Below, piece by piece: positions 1 through 7,575 of a DNA stretch of 43,959 nucleotides (position 1 is the first letter of the stretch; every line of letters starts with the position of its first letter). The DNA is from Pseudomonadota bacterium. GTDB lineage: Bacteria > Pseudomonadota > Alphaproteobacteria > Acetobacterales > Acetobacteraceae. The stretch spans positions 1-43,959 of the forward strand of contig JAJYYH010000058.1 in NCBI GenBank assembly GCA_021801255.1, written 5' to 3'. Below the pieces are notes generated by a model. The model was not told where the DNA came from and made no database searches. It saw nothing but the letters and a program-made list of their open reading frames with translations. Position numbers and translations under genes: made by a program.

Positions 1-44
1 GCCTCGCTGAGCCCTTTCTGAAACTGCACCGAATTGCGCGCCAT
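1..44 (-). CDS. IS1595-family transposase, N-terminal end only (runs off the window)
   Basis: The reverse strand starts an ATG at 44-42 and encodes MARNSVQFQKGLSEA before leaving the window. From memory this is the typical opening of IS1595-type transposases (MARN-VQFQKGLS), which precedes their zinc-ribbon region. Only 14 complete codons are visible, so integrity of the element cannot be judged. The stretch 45-138 is presumably the untranslated left end of the insertion sequence; I could not fix its terminal inverted repeat. The element lies just downstream of fliP, so it may have cut the flagellar operon off from further genes. Confidence 0.6.
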   Translation of the reverse strand, partial: MARNSVQFQKGLSE

Positions 45-138
45 TGGCCAACCCCTTGTTAATCCACCGCATCCGAGCAATTGGACCACAGCAGAGTCGG
101 CTGAGCAAGGTGCGTAATCAGGAAAATCAATGCTTCCC

Positions 139-163
139 GAGGACATGCTTTTTCAAACTCTCA
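139..163 (-). repeat. 25-nt repeat at the fliP stop codon
   Basis: Read on the minus strand, this segment starts with the fliP stop codon TGA and matches 23 of 25 bases of 3893-3917, which likewise starts with the fliR stop codon. The two copies are in inverted orientation and bracket the fliP-to-fliR block. A third, partial copy lies at 3952-3970. Nature unknown: possibly a small dispersed repeat or a terminator-related hairpin arm. Confidence 0.6.
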
Positions 164-919
164 GGGGTGCGGTAGCACGGGGAAACTCTGCACCAGACTG
201 CCGGAAACCAAGCGCCAGCCATCGACGAGGACGAAGAAGATGAGCTTGAAGGGCAGCGAAATGGCGCTTGGCGGCAGCATCATCATGCCCATGCTCATGA
301 GCACGCTCGACACCACCAGGTCGATGACCAGGAATGGCAGGAACAAGAGAAAACCCATCTCGAAAGCGCGCCGCAGTTCGCCCACCATGAAGGCCGGGAT
401 CAGCGCCCGCCACGGCGTCGTGGCGGCGCTCTCGGGCGGCGGCAGCTGGGCGAGATCGAGGAATAGCTTGAGGTCGGCGGGCTTGGCGTTGAGCGCCATG
501 AACTGGCGGAACGGCTCGCCCGCCAGCCTGAGCCCTTCGAGTTCGGCCACCTTGCCCTCGGTCATCGGCTCAATTCCGCCCTGCCAGGCTTGGTCGAAGA
601 CCGGCTGCATAACGAAATAGGTGAGGAACAGCGCCAGCCCGATGACCACCGAATTGGGCGGGATCGCCGCACTCCCGATCGCGCTCCGCAGCAGCGAGAG
701 CACGATGACGATGCGCGTGAAGGCGGTGACCATGACCAGGAGGCTTGGTGCGAGCGAGAGCAGGGTGATGAGGGCGGTGAGCTGCACCAGCCGGCTGGTC
801 GCCCCGGCCTGCCCGGCCGCGCCGAGGTCGATATTGACCGATTGCGCGGCGGCGGGGCCGGCGAGCAGCACGAGACCGAGGCCGCCGGCGCCGAGAACAG
901 CGAGCCAGCGCGGCCTCAT
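161..919 (-). CDS. fliP: Flagellar type III export gate protein FliP
   Basis: FliP forms the pentameric core of the FliPQR export gate in the inner membrane, through which rod, hook and filament subunits leave the cell. The 252-residue protein starts with a cleavable signal peptide (hydrophobic stretch ending AGPAAAQS near residue 27), as known for FliP. The family core follows: the LITLLSLAPSLLVMVTAFTR block near residues 50-70, the PNSVVIGLALFLTYFVM segment, and the C-terminal VDLVVSSVLMSMGMMMLPP block. The start codon overlaps the fliO stop by 4 nt (ATGA), so the two are translationally coupled. It is the last gene of the leftward operon. fliQ and fliR, its partners, are in the divergent operon at 2844-3895. 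Confidence 0.96.
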   Translation of the reverse strand: MRPRWLAVLGAGGLGLVLLAGPAAAQSVNIDLGAAGQAGATSRLVQLTALITLLSLAPSLLVMVTAFTRIVIVLSLLRSAIGSAAIPPNSVVIGLALFLTYFVMQPVFDQAWQGGIEPMTEGKVAELEGLRLAGEPFRQFMALNAKPADLKLFLDLAQLPPPESAATTPWRALIPAFMVGELRRAFEMGFLLFLPFLVIDLVVSSVLMSMGMMMLPPSAISLPFKLIFFVLVDGWRLVSGSLVQSFPVLPHP

Positions 920-1185
920 GGCCGGCCCTCCGGCCCCGGTAGCCAGCCGATCACCACATCCTGCCCACCCCCGGTGAGCAGCAGCAGGGAGCGGCCCTCG
1001 CAGGCGATGAGATGGAGCCGGCGGCGGGGATCGAGCGCCAGCGTCTCGATGCGGGCAAGCCGGCCACCTGGCCGGTGTGCGCCGAGGCTGGTGGCGCGGA
1101 GCAGCCTGCCGCTCAGCACGATCAGCCCGAGCACAACCACGAGTGAGCCGAGGGCGATCAGGATCGAAGCGAGGGAGGGAAGCAT
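916..1185 (-). CDS. fliO: Flagellar biosynthesis protein FliO
   Basis: An 89-residue protein with one N-terminal transmembrane segment (about residues 5-27, IALGSLVVVLGLIVLSGRLL) and a short cytoplasmic domain containing RIETLALDPRRRLHLIACEGRSLLLL, the conserved FliO beta-rich pattern. FliO is a scaffold that helps FliP oligomerise and is not part of the finished gate. It is immediately upstream of fliP with a 4-nt overlap and about 48 nt downstream of a small unknown gene. The protein is short but typical for alphaproteobacterial FliO. The family is weakly conserved, so the call rests on motif plus position before fliP. Confidence 0.82.
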   Translation of the reverse strand: MLPSLASILIALGSLVVVLGLIVLSGRLLRATSLGAHRPGGRLARIETLALDPRRRLHLIACEGRSLLLLTGGGQDVVIGWLPGPEGRP

Positions 1186-1233
1186 CGCGCGGCCTTTTGC
1201 CGGGAAGGAGATAGGGTTCGGGATCCGCAGGGT

Positions 1234-1533
1234 TCAGCCATCAGGCGGGGGCGCATCATCGGCGGGGGCAGCGAGGAGGACCGTGCGCAGCCCATCGAGC
1301 CGGGCCAGAAGACAAGCGAGGTGCGGGCGGAGGGCACGCCCCTGGTCGGGCGGCAGATCGAGCGCGCCGGCGCAGATCCGCCCGACCTGCTGGTCGAGCC
1401 CGGTGAGATCGATGGGCCGCGCCGCCGCCAGTGCCTGCGCCACCGCCAGAACCCGCTCGAGGGCGACGATCGCGGTCGCGAGGTCGGGGTGCGGCGTGGA
1501 TGTGGCGAGGGGTGCCAGGGGCAGCGGGCTCAT
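1234..1533 (-). CDS. Small alpha-helical protein in the flagellar operon, function unknown
   Basis: A 99-residue acidic, leucine/alanine-rich protein, first gene of the leftward fliO-fliP operon. It has no signal peptide and no transmembrane segment. Residues about 20-90 look like two or three amphipathic helices (ALERVLAVAQALAAARPI, then RPHLACLLARLDGLRTVLLA), with a proline-rich tail. Size and helical character would suit an export chaperone of the FlgN/FliT type or a local regulator, but I see no diagnostic motif and do not assign one. Its start faces flgB across a 119-nt divergent intergenic region. Confidence 0.6.
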   Translation of the reverse strand: MSPLPLAPLATSTPHPDLATAIVALERVLAVAQALAAARPIDLTGLDQQVGRICAGALDLPPDQGRALRPHLACLLARLDGLRTVLLAAPADDAPPPDG

Positions 1534-1579
1534 GACGCGCGATCAAAGCGGCAATCGATTACGGAAGTCTTAGCGCCCA

Positions 1580-1598
1580 GAAGATTTACCAAATCTTC
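1580..1598. promoter_or_regulatory. Perfect 19-nt inverted repeat between divergent flagellar operons
   Basis: GAAGATTT, spacer ACC, AAATCTTC: an 8-bp perfect dyad in the 119-nt region between the leftward operon starting at 1533 and flgB at 1653. A second TTTACC hexamer follows at 1602-1607, in direct orientation to the TTTACC at 1585-1590. The position suits an operator controlling both operons. The binding protein is unknown; the TTTACC hexamers only loosely resemble CtrA half-sites (TTAACCAT). Confidence 0.45.
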
Positions 1599-1652
1599 AG
1601 CGTTTACCCTGCATATTCGGGGTCATGCGGGATTGCGCGTGAGGATAGGACG

Positions 1653-2039
1653 ATGGACCCAGGCGATATCGCCGTTTTCGATCTGGCGGACAAGCGGCTC
1701 GCCTGGATCGATCGACGCCAGCAACTTCTTGCCCAGAATATCGCCAACGCCGATACGCCGGACTGGCAGGCAAAGGATCTCAAGCCGTTTGCCGCCACGC
1801 TCTCGGGCCTTTCGGCGGAGGATCTGACGCTCACCAACCCGCTCCATCTCGCCGGCACCGAGGGCGGATCGAACGCGCCCGACCGCAAGGCCCTGCCGGA
1901 GCAGCGCGCCCCGGATGGCAACGCCGTCGCCCTCGATAGCGAACTCACCAAGGTGGCGCAAACCAACGACACGCATGCCTTGGTGATCAATCTCTACCAG
2001 ACCTATCTCGCCATGTTCCGCACCGCCATCGGCCGCTGA
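1653..2039 (+). CDS. flgB: Flagellar proximal rod protein FlgB
   Basis: A 128-residue rod protein, exported by the flagellar type III apparatus and assembled just outside the MS ring. The N-terminal rod signature is clear at residues about 18-42 (RRQQLLAQNIANADTPDW), and the C-terminal helix ELTKVAQTNDTHALVINLYQTYLAMFRTAIGR matches the pattern that polymerises with the N-terminal helix. The middle is short and poorly conserved, as usual. The ATG at 1653 follows a purine-rich GAGGATAGGA ribosome site. First gene of flgB-flgC-fliE-fliQ-fliR-flhB. Confidence 0.95.
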   Translation: MDPGDIAVFDLADKRLAWIDRRQQLLAQNIANADTPDWQAKDLKPFAATLSGLSAEDLTLTNPLHLAGTEGGSNAPDRKALPEQRAPDGNAVALDSELTKVAQTNDTHALVINLYQTYLAMFRTAIGR

Positions 2040-2067
2040 CGGCCGCCCACGACCGGAGAAGAACCCC

Positions 2068-2475
2068 ATGGATCTTGGCAAGGCACTTGATATCTCGGCG
2101 CGCGGCATGGATGCGCAAACCACGCGCCTCAGGGTGATCGCGGAAAATCTCGCCAACCAGGACACCACCGGCACCGGCCCGAACGGCAAGCCTTACCGGC
2201 GCAAGACCATCACCTTCGAGAACCGCATGGACCGCTCGCTCGGCATGGAGACCGTGCGGGTAAAGAATATCGGCGTCGACAAGACGCCGTTTCCGCAGCG
2301 CTACGACCCCGCCAATCCGGGCGCCAACGGGCAAGGCTACGTCAATACCCCGAACGTCAACAGCTTCGTCGAACTCATGGACATGCGCGAGTCCGAACGC
2401 TCCTATTCCGCCAATCTCACGGTGCTGCAGGCCACCCGCGGCATGCTCGCGCGCACCATCGCGATGCTGAAATGA
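2068..2475 (+). CDS. flgC: Flagellar proximal rod protein FlgC
   Basis: A 135-residue rod protein. The N-terminal motif is at residues about 8-31 (ISARGMDAQTTRLRVIAENLANQDTT). A central GYVNTPNVNSFVELMDMRESERSY block and a C-terminal helix SANLTVLQATRGMLARTIAMLK are diagnostic of FlgC. It lies 28 nt after flgB and its last codons overlap the fliE start by 4 nt (ATGA). Role: stacks with FlgB, FlgF and FlgG to make the drive shaft. Confidence 0.96.
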   Translation: MDLGKALDISARGMDAQTTRLRVIAENLANQDTTGTGPNGKPYRRKTITFENRMDRSLGMETVRVKNIGVDKTPFPQRYDPANPGANGQGYVNTPNVNSFVELMDMRESERSYSANLTVLQATRGMLARTIAMLK

Positions 2476-2789
2476 CCCCGCTCTCGATCACTGTCACGCC
2501 GTCGCAGGCGTCGGAGGCCTATCGCGCGACCGATAGCGCTGGGACCGAGGCGGCGCCTGCGGGCGCGGGTGAGGGGGGGTTCGGCGGCCTGCTGTCGCGC
2601 GCGATCGGCGGCGTCGTCGATGCCAGCCACACCGCCGAGGGACAGGCGATGCAGGCGATCGCCGGCGGCGGCAATCTCACCGATGTCGTCACCGCCGTCT
2701 CGAAGGCGGAACTTGCCTTGCAGACCGCGACCACCATCCGCGATCGCATGGTCCAAGCCTATCAGGATATCATGCGCATGCCGATCTGA
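2472..2789 (+). CDS. fliE: Flagellar hook-basal body protein FliE
   Basis: A 105-residue protein. FliE joins the MS ring/export gate to the rod and is itself exported first. The conserved C-terminal half is present: a helix around residues 45-70 (AIGGVVDASHTAEGQAMQAIAGG), then LTDVVTAVSKAELALQTATTIRDRMVQAYQDIMRMPI, including the family ending. The glycine/alanine-rich first 40 residues are variable, as in other FliE proteins. It starts inside the flgC stop (ATGA), indicating coupling. Confidence 0.95.
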   Translation: MTPLSITVTPSQASEAYRATDSAGTEAAPAGAGEGGFGGLLSRAIGGVVDASHTAEGQAMQAIAGGGNLTDVVTAVSKAELALQTATTIRDRMVQAYQDIMRMPI

Positions 2790-2843
2790 GCCGCGCTTGA
2801 AGCTCTTCCGAGTGTGAATTTCCGACAAAAAGGCGGGACAGCC

Positions 2844-3116
2844 ATGAATGAGGGCGAAATTGGCGCGGTGTTGCGCGATGGCATGCTGGTGGCGATGAAG
2901 CTCGGGGGGCCGCCGCTCCTGGTCGGGCTCGCCGTCGGGCTCGTCATGTCGATCCTGCAGGCGGTCACCCAGATCAACGATCAGACGGTCTCCTTCGTGC
3001 CGCGGGCGCTGGCGCTTTGTCTCACGCTGCTGCTGCTCGGGCCGTTCATGCTGGCGACACTGTCGTCTTTTACCATGGCGCTGTTTGATCGGGTGGTCGC
3101 GGTCGGCGGCTCATGA
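2844..3116 (+). CDS. fliQ: Flagellar export gate protein FliQ
   Basis: A 90-residue inner-membrane protein with two transmembrane helices (about residues 14-41 and 55-78). The family pattern is present: GPPLLVGLAVGLVMSILQAVTQINDQT, then FVPRALALCLTLLLLGPFML. I chose the ATG at 2844 (MNEGEIGAVL) rather than the in-frame ATG at 2814, because it matches the usual FliQ length and beginning and follows AAGGCGGGA. FliQ packs around the FliPR core. The end overlaps fliR by 4 nt. Confidence 0.95.
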   Translation: MNEGEIGAVLRDGMLVAMKLGGPPLLVGLAVGLVMSILQAVTQINDQTVSFVPRALALCLTLLLLGPFMLATLSSFTMALFDRVVAVGGS

Positions 3117-3895
3117 GCGCGGCCGACGCGGCCGTTCTGGCCGCGCTGCCGGCCTCGGCGCTGGCCTTCGTTGCGGTGTTGGCGCGGGTTTCCGGGGCGG
3201 TGATGCTGATGCCTGGATTCGGCCAGGTCGATCTGCCGATAACAGTGCGGGCGGGCATCGCGCTGGTGCTCACCGTGCTGCTGCTGCCCATTCTCGCCCC
3301 CCTCCTGCCGTCGGCGACGGGCGCGGTCGCGCAACTTGCGGCACTCATCGCCGGTGAACTCGCCGCCGGGCTCTGGCTCGGCTGGCTGGCGCGGCTTCTC
3401 ACCCTGGCGCTGCCGATCGCCGGCCAGATCATCGCATTGATGACCGGATTGTCGAGTGTTCTCGTGCCCGATGCTGATCTCGGCGGTGAAGGGCCGGGGC
3501 TCAGCCGGCTCTTCGATCTCGTCATCCCGGTCTTGATCCTCAGCTCCGGCCTCCACGCCGAGCTTCTCGATGCGCTGGTCGGCAGCTACCGGCTGATCCC
3601 GCCCGGAACATGGCTGCCGGCAGGCGATGCCGCGGAGACGATCGTGCATGGTGTCGGTGGCAGTTTCGCCCTCGCCCTGCGGCTCGCCGGCCCCTTCGTT
3701 CTCGCTGGCACGCTCTGGCAGGTCGGGCTGGCACTGTTCGGGCGGCTGGTGCCGCAGATCCAGATCTATTTCGTCGCCATGCCGGCGCAAATTCTCGGCG
3801 GGATCGTGCTGCTCGCGGCCCTGCTGCGCGCGGTAATCGTGGCTTGGGGCGCAGCCGTCGATCAGGGGCTCGCGCAACTGCCGGGTTTTGGCTGA
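3113..3895 (+). CDS. fliR: Flagellar export gate protein FliR
   Basis: A 260-residue polytopic membrane protein, third component of the FliPQR gate. Hydrophobic helices run from about residue 10 to 90 and 125 to 240. Family signatures include RVSGAVMLMPGFGQVDLPITVRAG near residues 24-48 and a C-terminal VPQIQIYFVAMPAQILGGIVLL block (about 212-234), which matches the conserved FliR sequence. Start overlaps fliQ (ATGA). The stop codon is the first codon of a 25-nt repeat also found at the fliP stop. Confidence 0.95.
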   Translation: MSAADAAVLAALPASALAFVAVLARVSGAVMLMPGFGQVDLPITVRAGIALVLTVLLLPILAPLLPSATGAVAQLAALIAGELAAGLWLGWLARLLTLALPIAGQIIALMTGLSSVLVPDADLGGEGPGLSRLFDLVIPVLILSSGLHAELLDALVGSYRLIPPGTWLPAGDAAETIVHGVGGSFALALRLAGPFVLAGTLWQVGLALFGRLVPQIQIYFVAMPAQILGGIVLLAALLRAVIVAWGAAVDQGLAQLPGFG

Positions 3896-3970
3896 GAGTT
3901 TGAAAAAGAATGCCCTCACGCCCGGGAACCGATCGGAAAAAAAGTTTTTGAGAGGACATTCTTTTCCAAA
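3893..3970 (+). repeat. Stop-codon repeat and imperfect stem-loop between fliR and flhB
   Basis: 3893-3917 is the second copy of the repeat described at 139-163 (23/25 identity, inverted orientation). Part of it, 3899-3917, pairs with 3952-3970 at 17 of 19 positions across a 34-nt loop, so the transcript can fold into a long stem ahead of flhB. The loop includes a run of seven A and a GTTTTTG tract. It could attenuate or process the transcript between fliR and flhB, or be a REP-like genomic repeat. Confidence 0.55.
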
Positions 3971-4008
3971 TTCGATTGATTCCCAGGCTCTGAGCCGCGG
4001 CCGCGGCC

Positions 4009-5094
4009 ATGGCTGAGGAAAACGCTGCCCCGGAAGACCGCTCCGAGGCCGCGACCCCGCGCCGGCTGCAACAGGCGCGCGAGCAGGGCCGGGTGGCGCT
4101 CTCGCGCGAGGTGCCAGCGCTGGTGGCCCTGGCGACGATCGCGCTGGTGCTGCTGCTGTTTGCGCCCCTCGTGGCGCGCGATCTGTTCGGCCGCCTCGCC
4201 GCCATCCTCGGCGGGATCGGCAGCTTCGAAGTCGCCGGCCATCCGAGCCGCGTCTTTCACGCCGCGATCGCGGCCTGGATGTGGTCGGCGCTGCCGATTC
4301 TGGCGCTAATGGGGGCGGCAGGAATCGGCGCGACCCTGTTGCAGACCGGCTTCGTGCTCAATCCCACCGCGCTGCTGCCGGATCTCACGCGGCTCAGCCC
4401 GATCGCCGGGCTGGGGCGTCTCTTCAGTTTCGCCAGCCTGCAGCGTGCCGGCAAGGACATCGTCAAGCTCGCTGCTCTCGGCTTCGCCTGCTGGCAAGTG
4501 CTGAGCACGGCCTTGCCGACGCTCGGCAGCGCGCCCTACTGGGACCCGGCGACGCTCGCTGCGCGTCTGACCGAGGAGGTGCTGCGCGTGCTGCTGACGC
4601 TGCTTGCGGTGCAGGTGGCGATTACCGGGTTCGATATCTTTCTCGTGCGATCCCGACATCTGCGCGATCTGCGCATGAGCCGCGACGATGTGCGCCGCGA
4701 GATGAAGGAGACCGATGGCGACCCGCAGGTCAAGAACCGCATCCGTCTGCTACGCCGCCAGCGCGCCCGCAAGCGCATGATCGCGGCGGTGAAGCAGGCG
4801 ACCGTGGTGGTCACCAATCCCACACACTATGCGGTTGCGTTGCGCTATGATCGGGCGAAGAACACCGCCCCGATGGTGGTGGCGAAGGGCATGGACGAAA
4901 TGGCAGCACGCATCCGCGCGGTGGCGAAGGAGCACAACGTGCCGCTGATCGCCAACCCGCCGCTCGCCCGCGCGCTTCATCAGGTATCGCTCGACGCCGA
5001 AATCCCGGCCGAGCACTATCAGGCGGTGGCCGAATTGATCGCCTATGTGTGGCGCCTGCAAGGGCGCCTCGGCGCCGCCGCGCGGCGGACATGA
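4009..5094 (+). CDS. flhB: Flagellar export switch protein FlhB
   Basis: A 361-residue protein that regulates substrate specificity of flagellar export, switching from rod/hook to filament subunits. The N-terminal DRSEAATPRRLQQAREQGRVALSRE signature (residues 10-34) is followed by four hydrophobic segments (about 36-60, 84-112, 140-170, 188-214). The cytoplasmic domain contains the self-cleaving NPTH at residues 270-273, then YAVALRY and VAKGMDEMAARIRAVAKEHNVP, the classic FlhB C-terminus. The gene is separated from fliR by 113 nt holding a stem-loop and may be differently regulated. The next gene starts 10 nt after its stop. Confidence 0.97.
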   Translation: MAEENAAPEDRSEAATPRRLQQAREQGRVALSREVPALVALATIALVLLLFAPLVARDLFGRLAAILGGIGSFEVAGHPSRVFHAAIAAWMWSALPILALMGAAGIGATLLQTGFVLNPTALLPDLTRLSPIAGLGRLFSFASLQRAGKDIVKLAALGFACWQVLSTALPTLGSAPYWDPATLAARLTEEVLRVLLTLLAVQVAITGFDIFLVRSRHLRDLRMSRDDVRREMKETDGDPQVKNRIRLLRRQRARKRMIAAVKQATVVVTNPTHYAVALRYDRAKNTAPMVVAKGMDEMAARIRAVAKEHNVPLIANPPLARALHQVSLDAEIPAEHYQAVAELIAYVWRLQGRLGAAARRT

Positions 5095-5104
5095 AAAGGC
5101 GCGC

Positions 5105-6748
5105 ATGAAGCCGGGCGCCCGATCGGTATGGCAGCGGTTTTTTCGCCTATGGACCGGCGCGCCGTTTGGCCGGCCGCTGCTTGCCCAGCTCAGCGCGCCG
5201 GCGGCGCCGGTTCTCCGCCCGCTTTTTGCCGACAGCGCGATCGCCATGGCGGTGCTCGATCGCCGGGGAAGGGTGCTCTCCGCCAATACCGCGCTCACCC
5301 AGCTTCTTGCTGCCACCGCCTTCGCCGATTCCGTCCCCGAGCAGGCGCTCGCGCTCTTCGTGCCGAGCGATCGCGATCGACTATGGCAGGATTGGGCGGC
5401 ACTGCTCGCGGGCGAGGCGAGGCGATCGGCACGCGCGGCTGGGCTGGCCGGTGCCGAGGTGCCGCGCCAGATCGAGGTCGCCGGCGTGCCGGTGCGCGAG
5501 CGCGATGGCACGATCAGCGGCCTGGTGCTGAGCCTGACCGACATCTCCGCTCGCCAGCGGCTTGAGGAGGAACTCGTGCAGGCGCGCAAGCTCCAGGCGG
5601 TGGGCCAGCTCGCCGGCGGAATTGCGCATGATTTCAACAATCTGCTCACCGCTATTGGGGGTGCGGTGGAGGGACTGCGCGAGCGTGCCGGGTCAGGCGG
5701 GACGCCGTGCGCCGATCTCGCGATCATCGAGGAGAGTGCGCGGCGTGGTGCCGGGTTGGTGCGGCAGTTGCTGGCTTTCGCCCGCCAGCAGACGCTGCAG
5801 CCCGAGATCGTCGCGGTGAACGACGCGGTGCGCGGCATCGCCGAGCTGCTCGGGCGGCTGCTCGGGCAGCGCATCGCGCTCACCCTCGATCTCGAGGAAC
5901 CCGGCCGGCATGTCCGCGTCGATCGCTCGCAGCTCGACCAAGTGCTCATGAACCTCGCCTTCAATGCCCGTGACGCGATGCCTGAGGGTGGACGCCTCAC
6001 ACTCGCGACGGGCCACCTGACCCTGCTTCGCCCGCGCGCGCAGGGCGCCGAGACCATGCCGCCCGGCCGCTACGTCACCATCACCGTCACCGATAGCGGC
6101 ACCGGCATCCCGCCCGAGGTGATCACGCGGATTTTCGAGCCGTTCTTCACCACCAAGCGCGCCTCGGGCGGCAGCGGCCTCGGGCTCGCCACCGTGCTCG
6201 GCATCATGCGGCAATCGGGCGGTTTCGTCGCGGTCGAGAGCGCGCCGGGTCAGGGCACGCGCATTGAACTTTTCCTGCCGCGCGTCACCCCGCCCGCCGC
6301 CCAGACGTCGCACCCCCCCGCGCGGGCGGCCGCTTCGGCGTCCTCCGCCGCGCCGGAGGTGATCCCCGAGGGAGGGAAAATGGTGCTGCTGGTGGAGGAC
6401 GAGGAACCGCTCCGTCGGCTCGCCGAGCGTGCCCTGCGGCGCGTCGGCCTAAGCGTGCGCGCCGCCGAGAATGGCGAGGCGGCCTTAGCGCTGATCGAGA
6501 ACGGGGTCGCGCCCGATCTCGTGGTGAGCGATGTGATGATGCCGGGCATGGATGGGCCGGCGCTGGTGCGGGCGCTCCGTGTCCGTTCGCCGCGCCTGCC
6601 GGCGATCCTGGTTTCGGGTTTTGCCGCGAGCGAGCTACGCGGCGGCCTCGCGGACGGCAATCTGATGTTTCTCGCCAAGCCCTATACGCTCAAGGCCTTG
6701 CAGCAGGCGGCACGGGAATGTCTCGCCGACGCCCCAACCGCGCGCTAG
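5105..6748 (+). CDS. CckA-like hybrid histidine kinase (PAS, HisKA, HATPase, receiver)
   Basis: A 547-residue signalling kinase. Order: a PAS-type domain (about residues 40-150, with SAIAMAVLDRRGRVLSANTAL), a HisKA helix with the H-box QLAGGIAHDFNNLLTAI and phosphoacceptor His175, an ATPase domain with N-box NLAFNARDAMPEGG, G-box DSGTGIP and SGGSGLGLATV, then a receiver domain with phosphoacceptor Asp476 (VVSDVMMPGMDG). The H-box is very close to CckA, the alphaproteobacterial kinase feeding ChpT and CtrA/CpdR. Unlike Caulobacter CckA, no transmembrane pair is seen, so it may be cytosolic. The ATG at 5105 is preceded by GAAAAGG. The position directly after flhB suggests a link to motility or the cell cycle. 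The stop codon TAG sits at the edge of transposase debris. Confidence 0.85.
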   Translation: MKPGARSVWQRFFRLWTGAPFGRPLLAQLSAPAAPVLRPLFADSAIAMAVLDRRGRVLSANTALTQLLAATAFADSVPEQALALFVPSDRDRLWQDWAALLAGEARRSARAAGLAGAEVPRQIEVAGVPVRERDGTISGLVLSLTDISARQRLEEELVQARKLQAVGQLAGGIAHDFNNLLTAIGGAVEGLRERAGSGGTPCADLAIIEESARRGAGLVRQLLAFARQQTLQPEIVAVNDAVRGIAELLGRLLGQRIALTLDLEEPGRHVRVDRSQLDQVLMNLAFNARDAMPEGGRLTLATGHLTLLRPRAQGAETMPPGRYVTITVTDSGTGIPPEVITRIFEPFFTTKRASGGSGLGLATVLGIMRQSGGFVAVESAPGQGTRIELFLPRVTPPAAQTSHPPARAAASASSAAPEVIPEGGKMVLLVEDEEPLRRLAERALRRVGLSVRAAENGEAALALIENGVAPDLVVSDVMMPGMDGPALVRALRVRSPRLPAILVSGFAASELRGGLADGNLMFLAKPYTLKALQQAARECLADAPTAR

Positions 6749-6775
6749 TGCCGCGTTTCCATGAAACGACCCCTA

Positions 6776-6880
6776 TCACGCAGGGACCATGATTTTGTAG
6801 GACCAGGTGCTGCGGACCACGGGTTTGCGATTGAGGTCGCCCAGATACGCCGTGATTCGCTGCTTGAGTTCCGCTTTCGC
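6776..6880 (-). pseudogene. C-terminal remnant of an IS630-type transposase
   Basis: The minus strand reads AELKQRITAYLGDLNRKP, then VVRSTWSYKI and a stop at 6778-6776. This resembles the last 30-35 residues of IS630-family transposases (helix, then a short W-containing tail). The upstream catalytic part is absent because the next remnant, on the other strand, begins at about 6883. IS630 elements insert at TA; the TA of the kinase stop codon TAG (6746-6748) lies 28 nt further out and could be the old target. Assignment is from memory of the family. Confidence 0.5.
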
Positions 6881-6882
6881 CG

Positions 6883-7173
6883 CCAAGATCAAGCTGGAGG
6901 AATCCTGGATCGGCTACAAGCTGCACGTCGCCAGAACGGATGGCGAGATCCCGATCAGTGGCGTGCTCACCTCGGCGTCGGTGCACGACAGCCAGGTCGC
7001 GATTCTGCTTACCGCCATGACCGCCGCGGTTGTTGCCAGCTTGTATGATCTAATGGACAGCGCCTACGACGTTGCAGCGATGGAACAGCACAGCCGCGAC
7101 CTCGGTGATGTGCCCCCTGATGTTCGGGGTGCTCAGCTTCACCGCGCTACAACTGCTGCGCCTGGTGACGTAA
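6883..7173 (+). pseudogene. Frameshifted fragment of an IS5/IS1182-type DDE transposase
   Basis: In one frame, 6883-7104 encodes KIKLEESWIGYKLHVARTDG followed by PISGVLTSASVHDSQVAI and YDLMDSAYDV, a typical second-Asp region of an RNase H-like DDE transposase. In another frame, 7106-7173 encodes LMFGVLSFTALQLLRLVT and a stop, which looks like the family C-terminus. The N-terminus and the last catalytic Glu region are missing. A deletion plus frameshift explains both pieces. No function remains. Confidence 0.65.
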
Positions 7174-7575
7174 CGGCTCGCCCGCCGGCGCCGCCCCGCT
7201 TGCCCCTGCCCCGAAAGGCGAGCCCGCCACCGGCTTGCCCGAACGGGCGGGAAACCGATCCCAGCCCGCGGCCGACGCCGGAAACCGGGGGAATGGCCAG
7301 AATTCTACCCATGGCTGTGTATTCCGAAGAAAATTCCCGCATCGGCGCCGCGGCATTTTGCAAGCGGCTCTTTCAGATCGCCTTTGCCTCGTTTTGCTTC
7401 GCCGTGATTTTCGAAGGCATCGCGGCGCGCGTCCGGAGCGGCACCGCAGCAGCGAAGGCCACAGAGGGTGGCGATCTTTCCCTGGTTTTCGCCCGTTACG
7501 GCACCGAGGCGATCAGCCGGGCCCGAGTTTCTGGGCGGCCGCGCCACGGAGCGCCGAACCAATTGCGCGATTTTC
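7174..7575. other. Interval without a convincing gene
   Basis: About 400 nt after the transposase debris. A long open frame passes through here, but its translation is low-complexity and proline/arginine-rich, then has a short hydrophobic piece (RLFQIAFASFCFAVIFEGIAA, encoded around 7360-7430). It has no ribosome site and continues the frame of a dead transposase. I see no supported gene, RNA or element. Confidence 0.5.
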
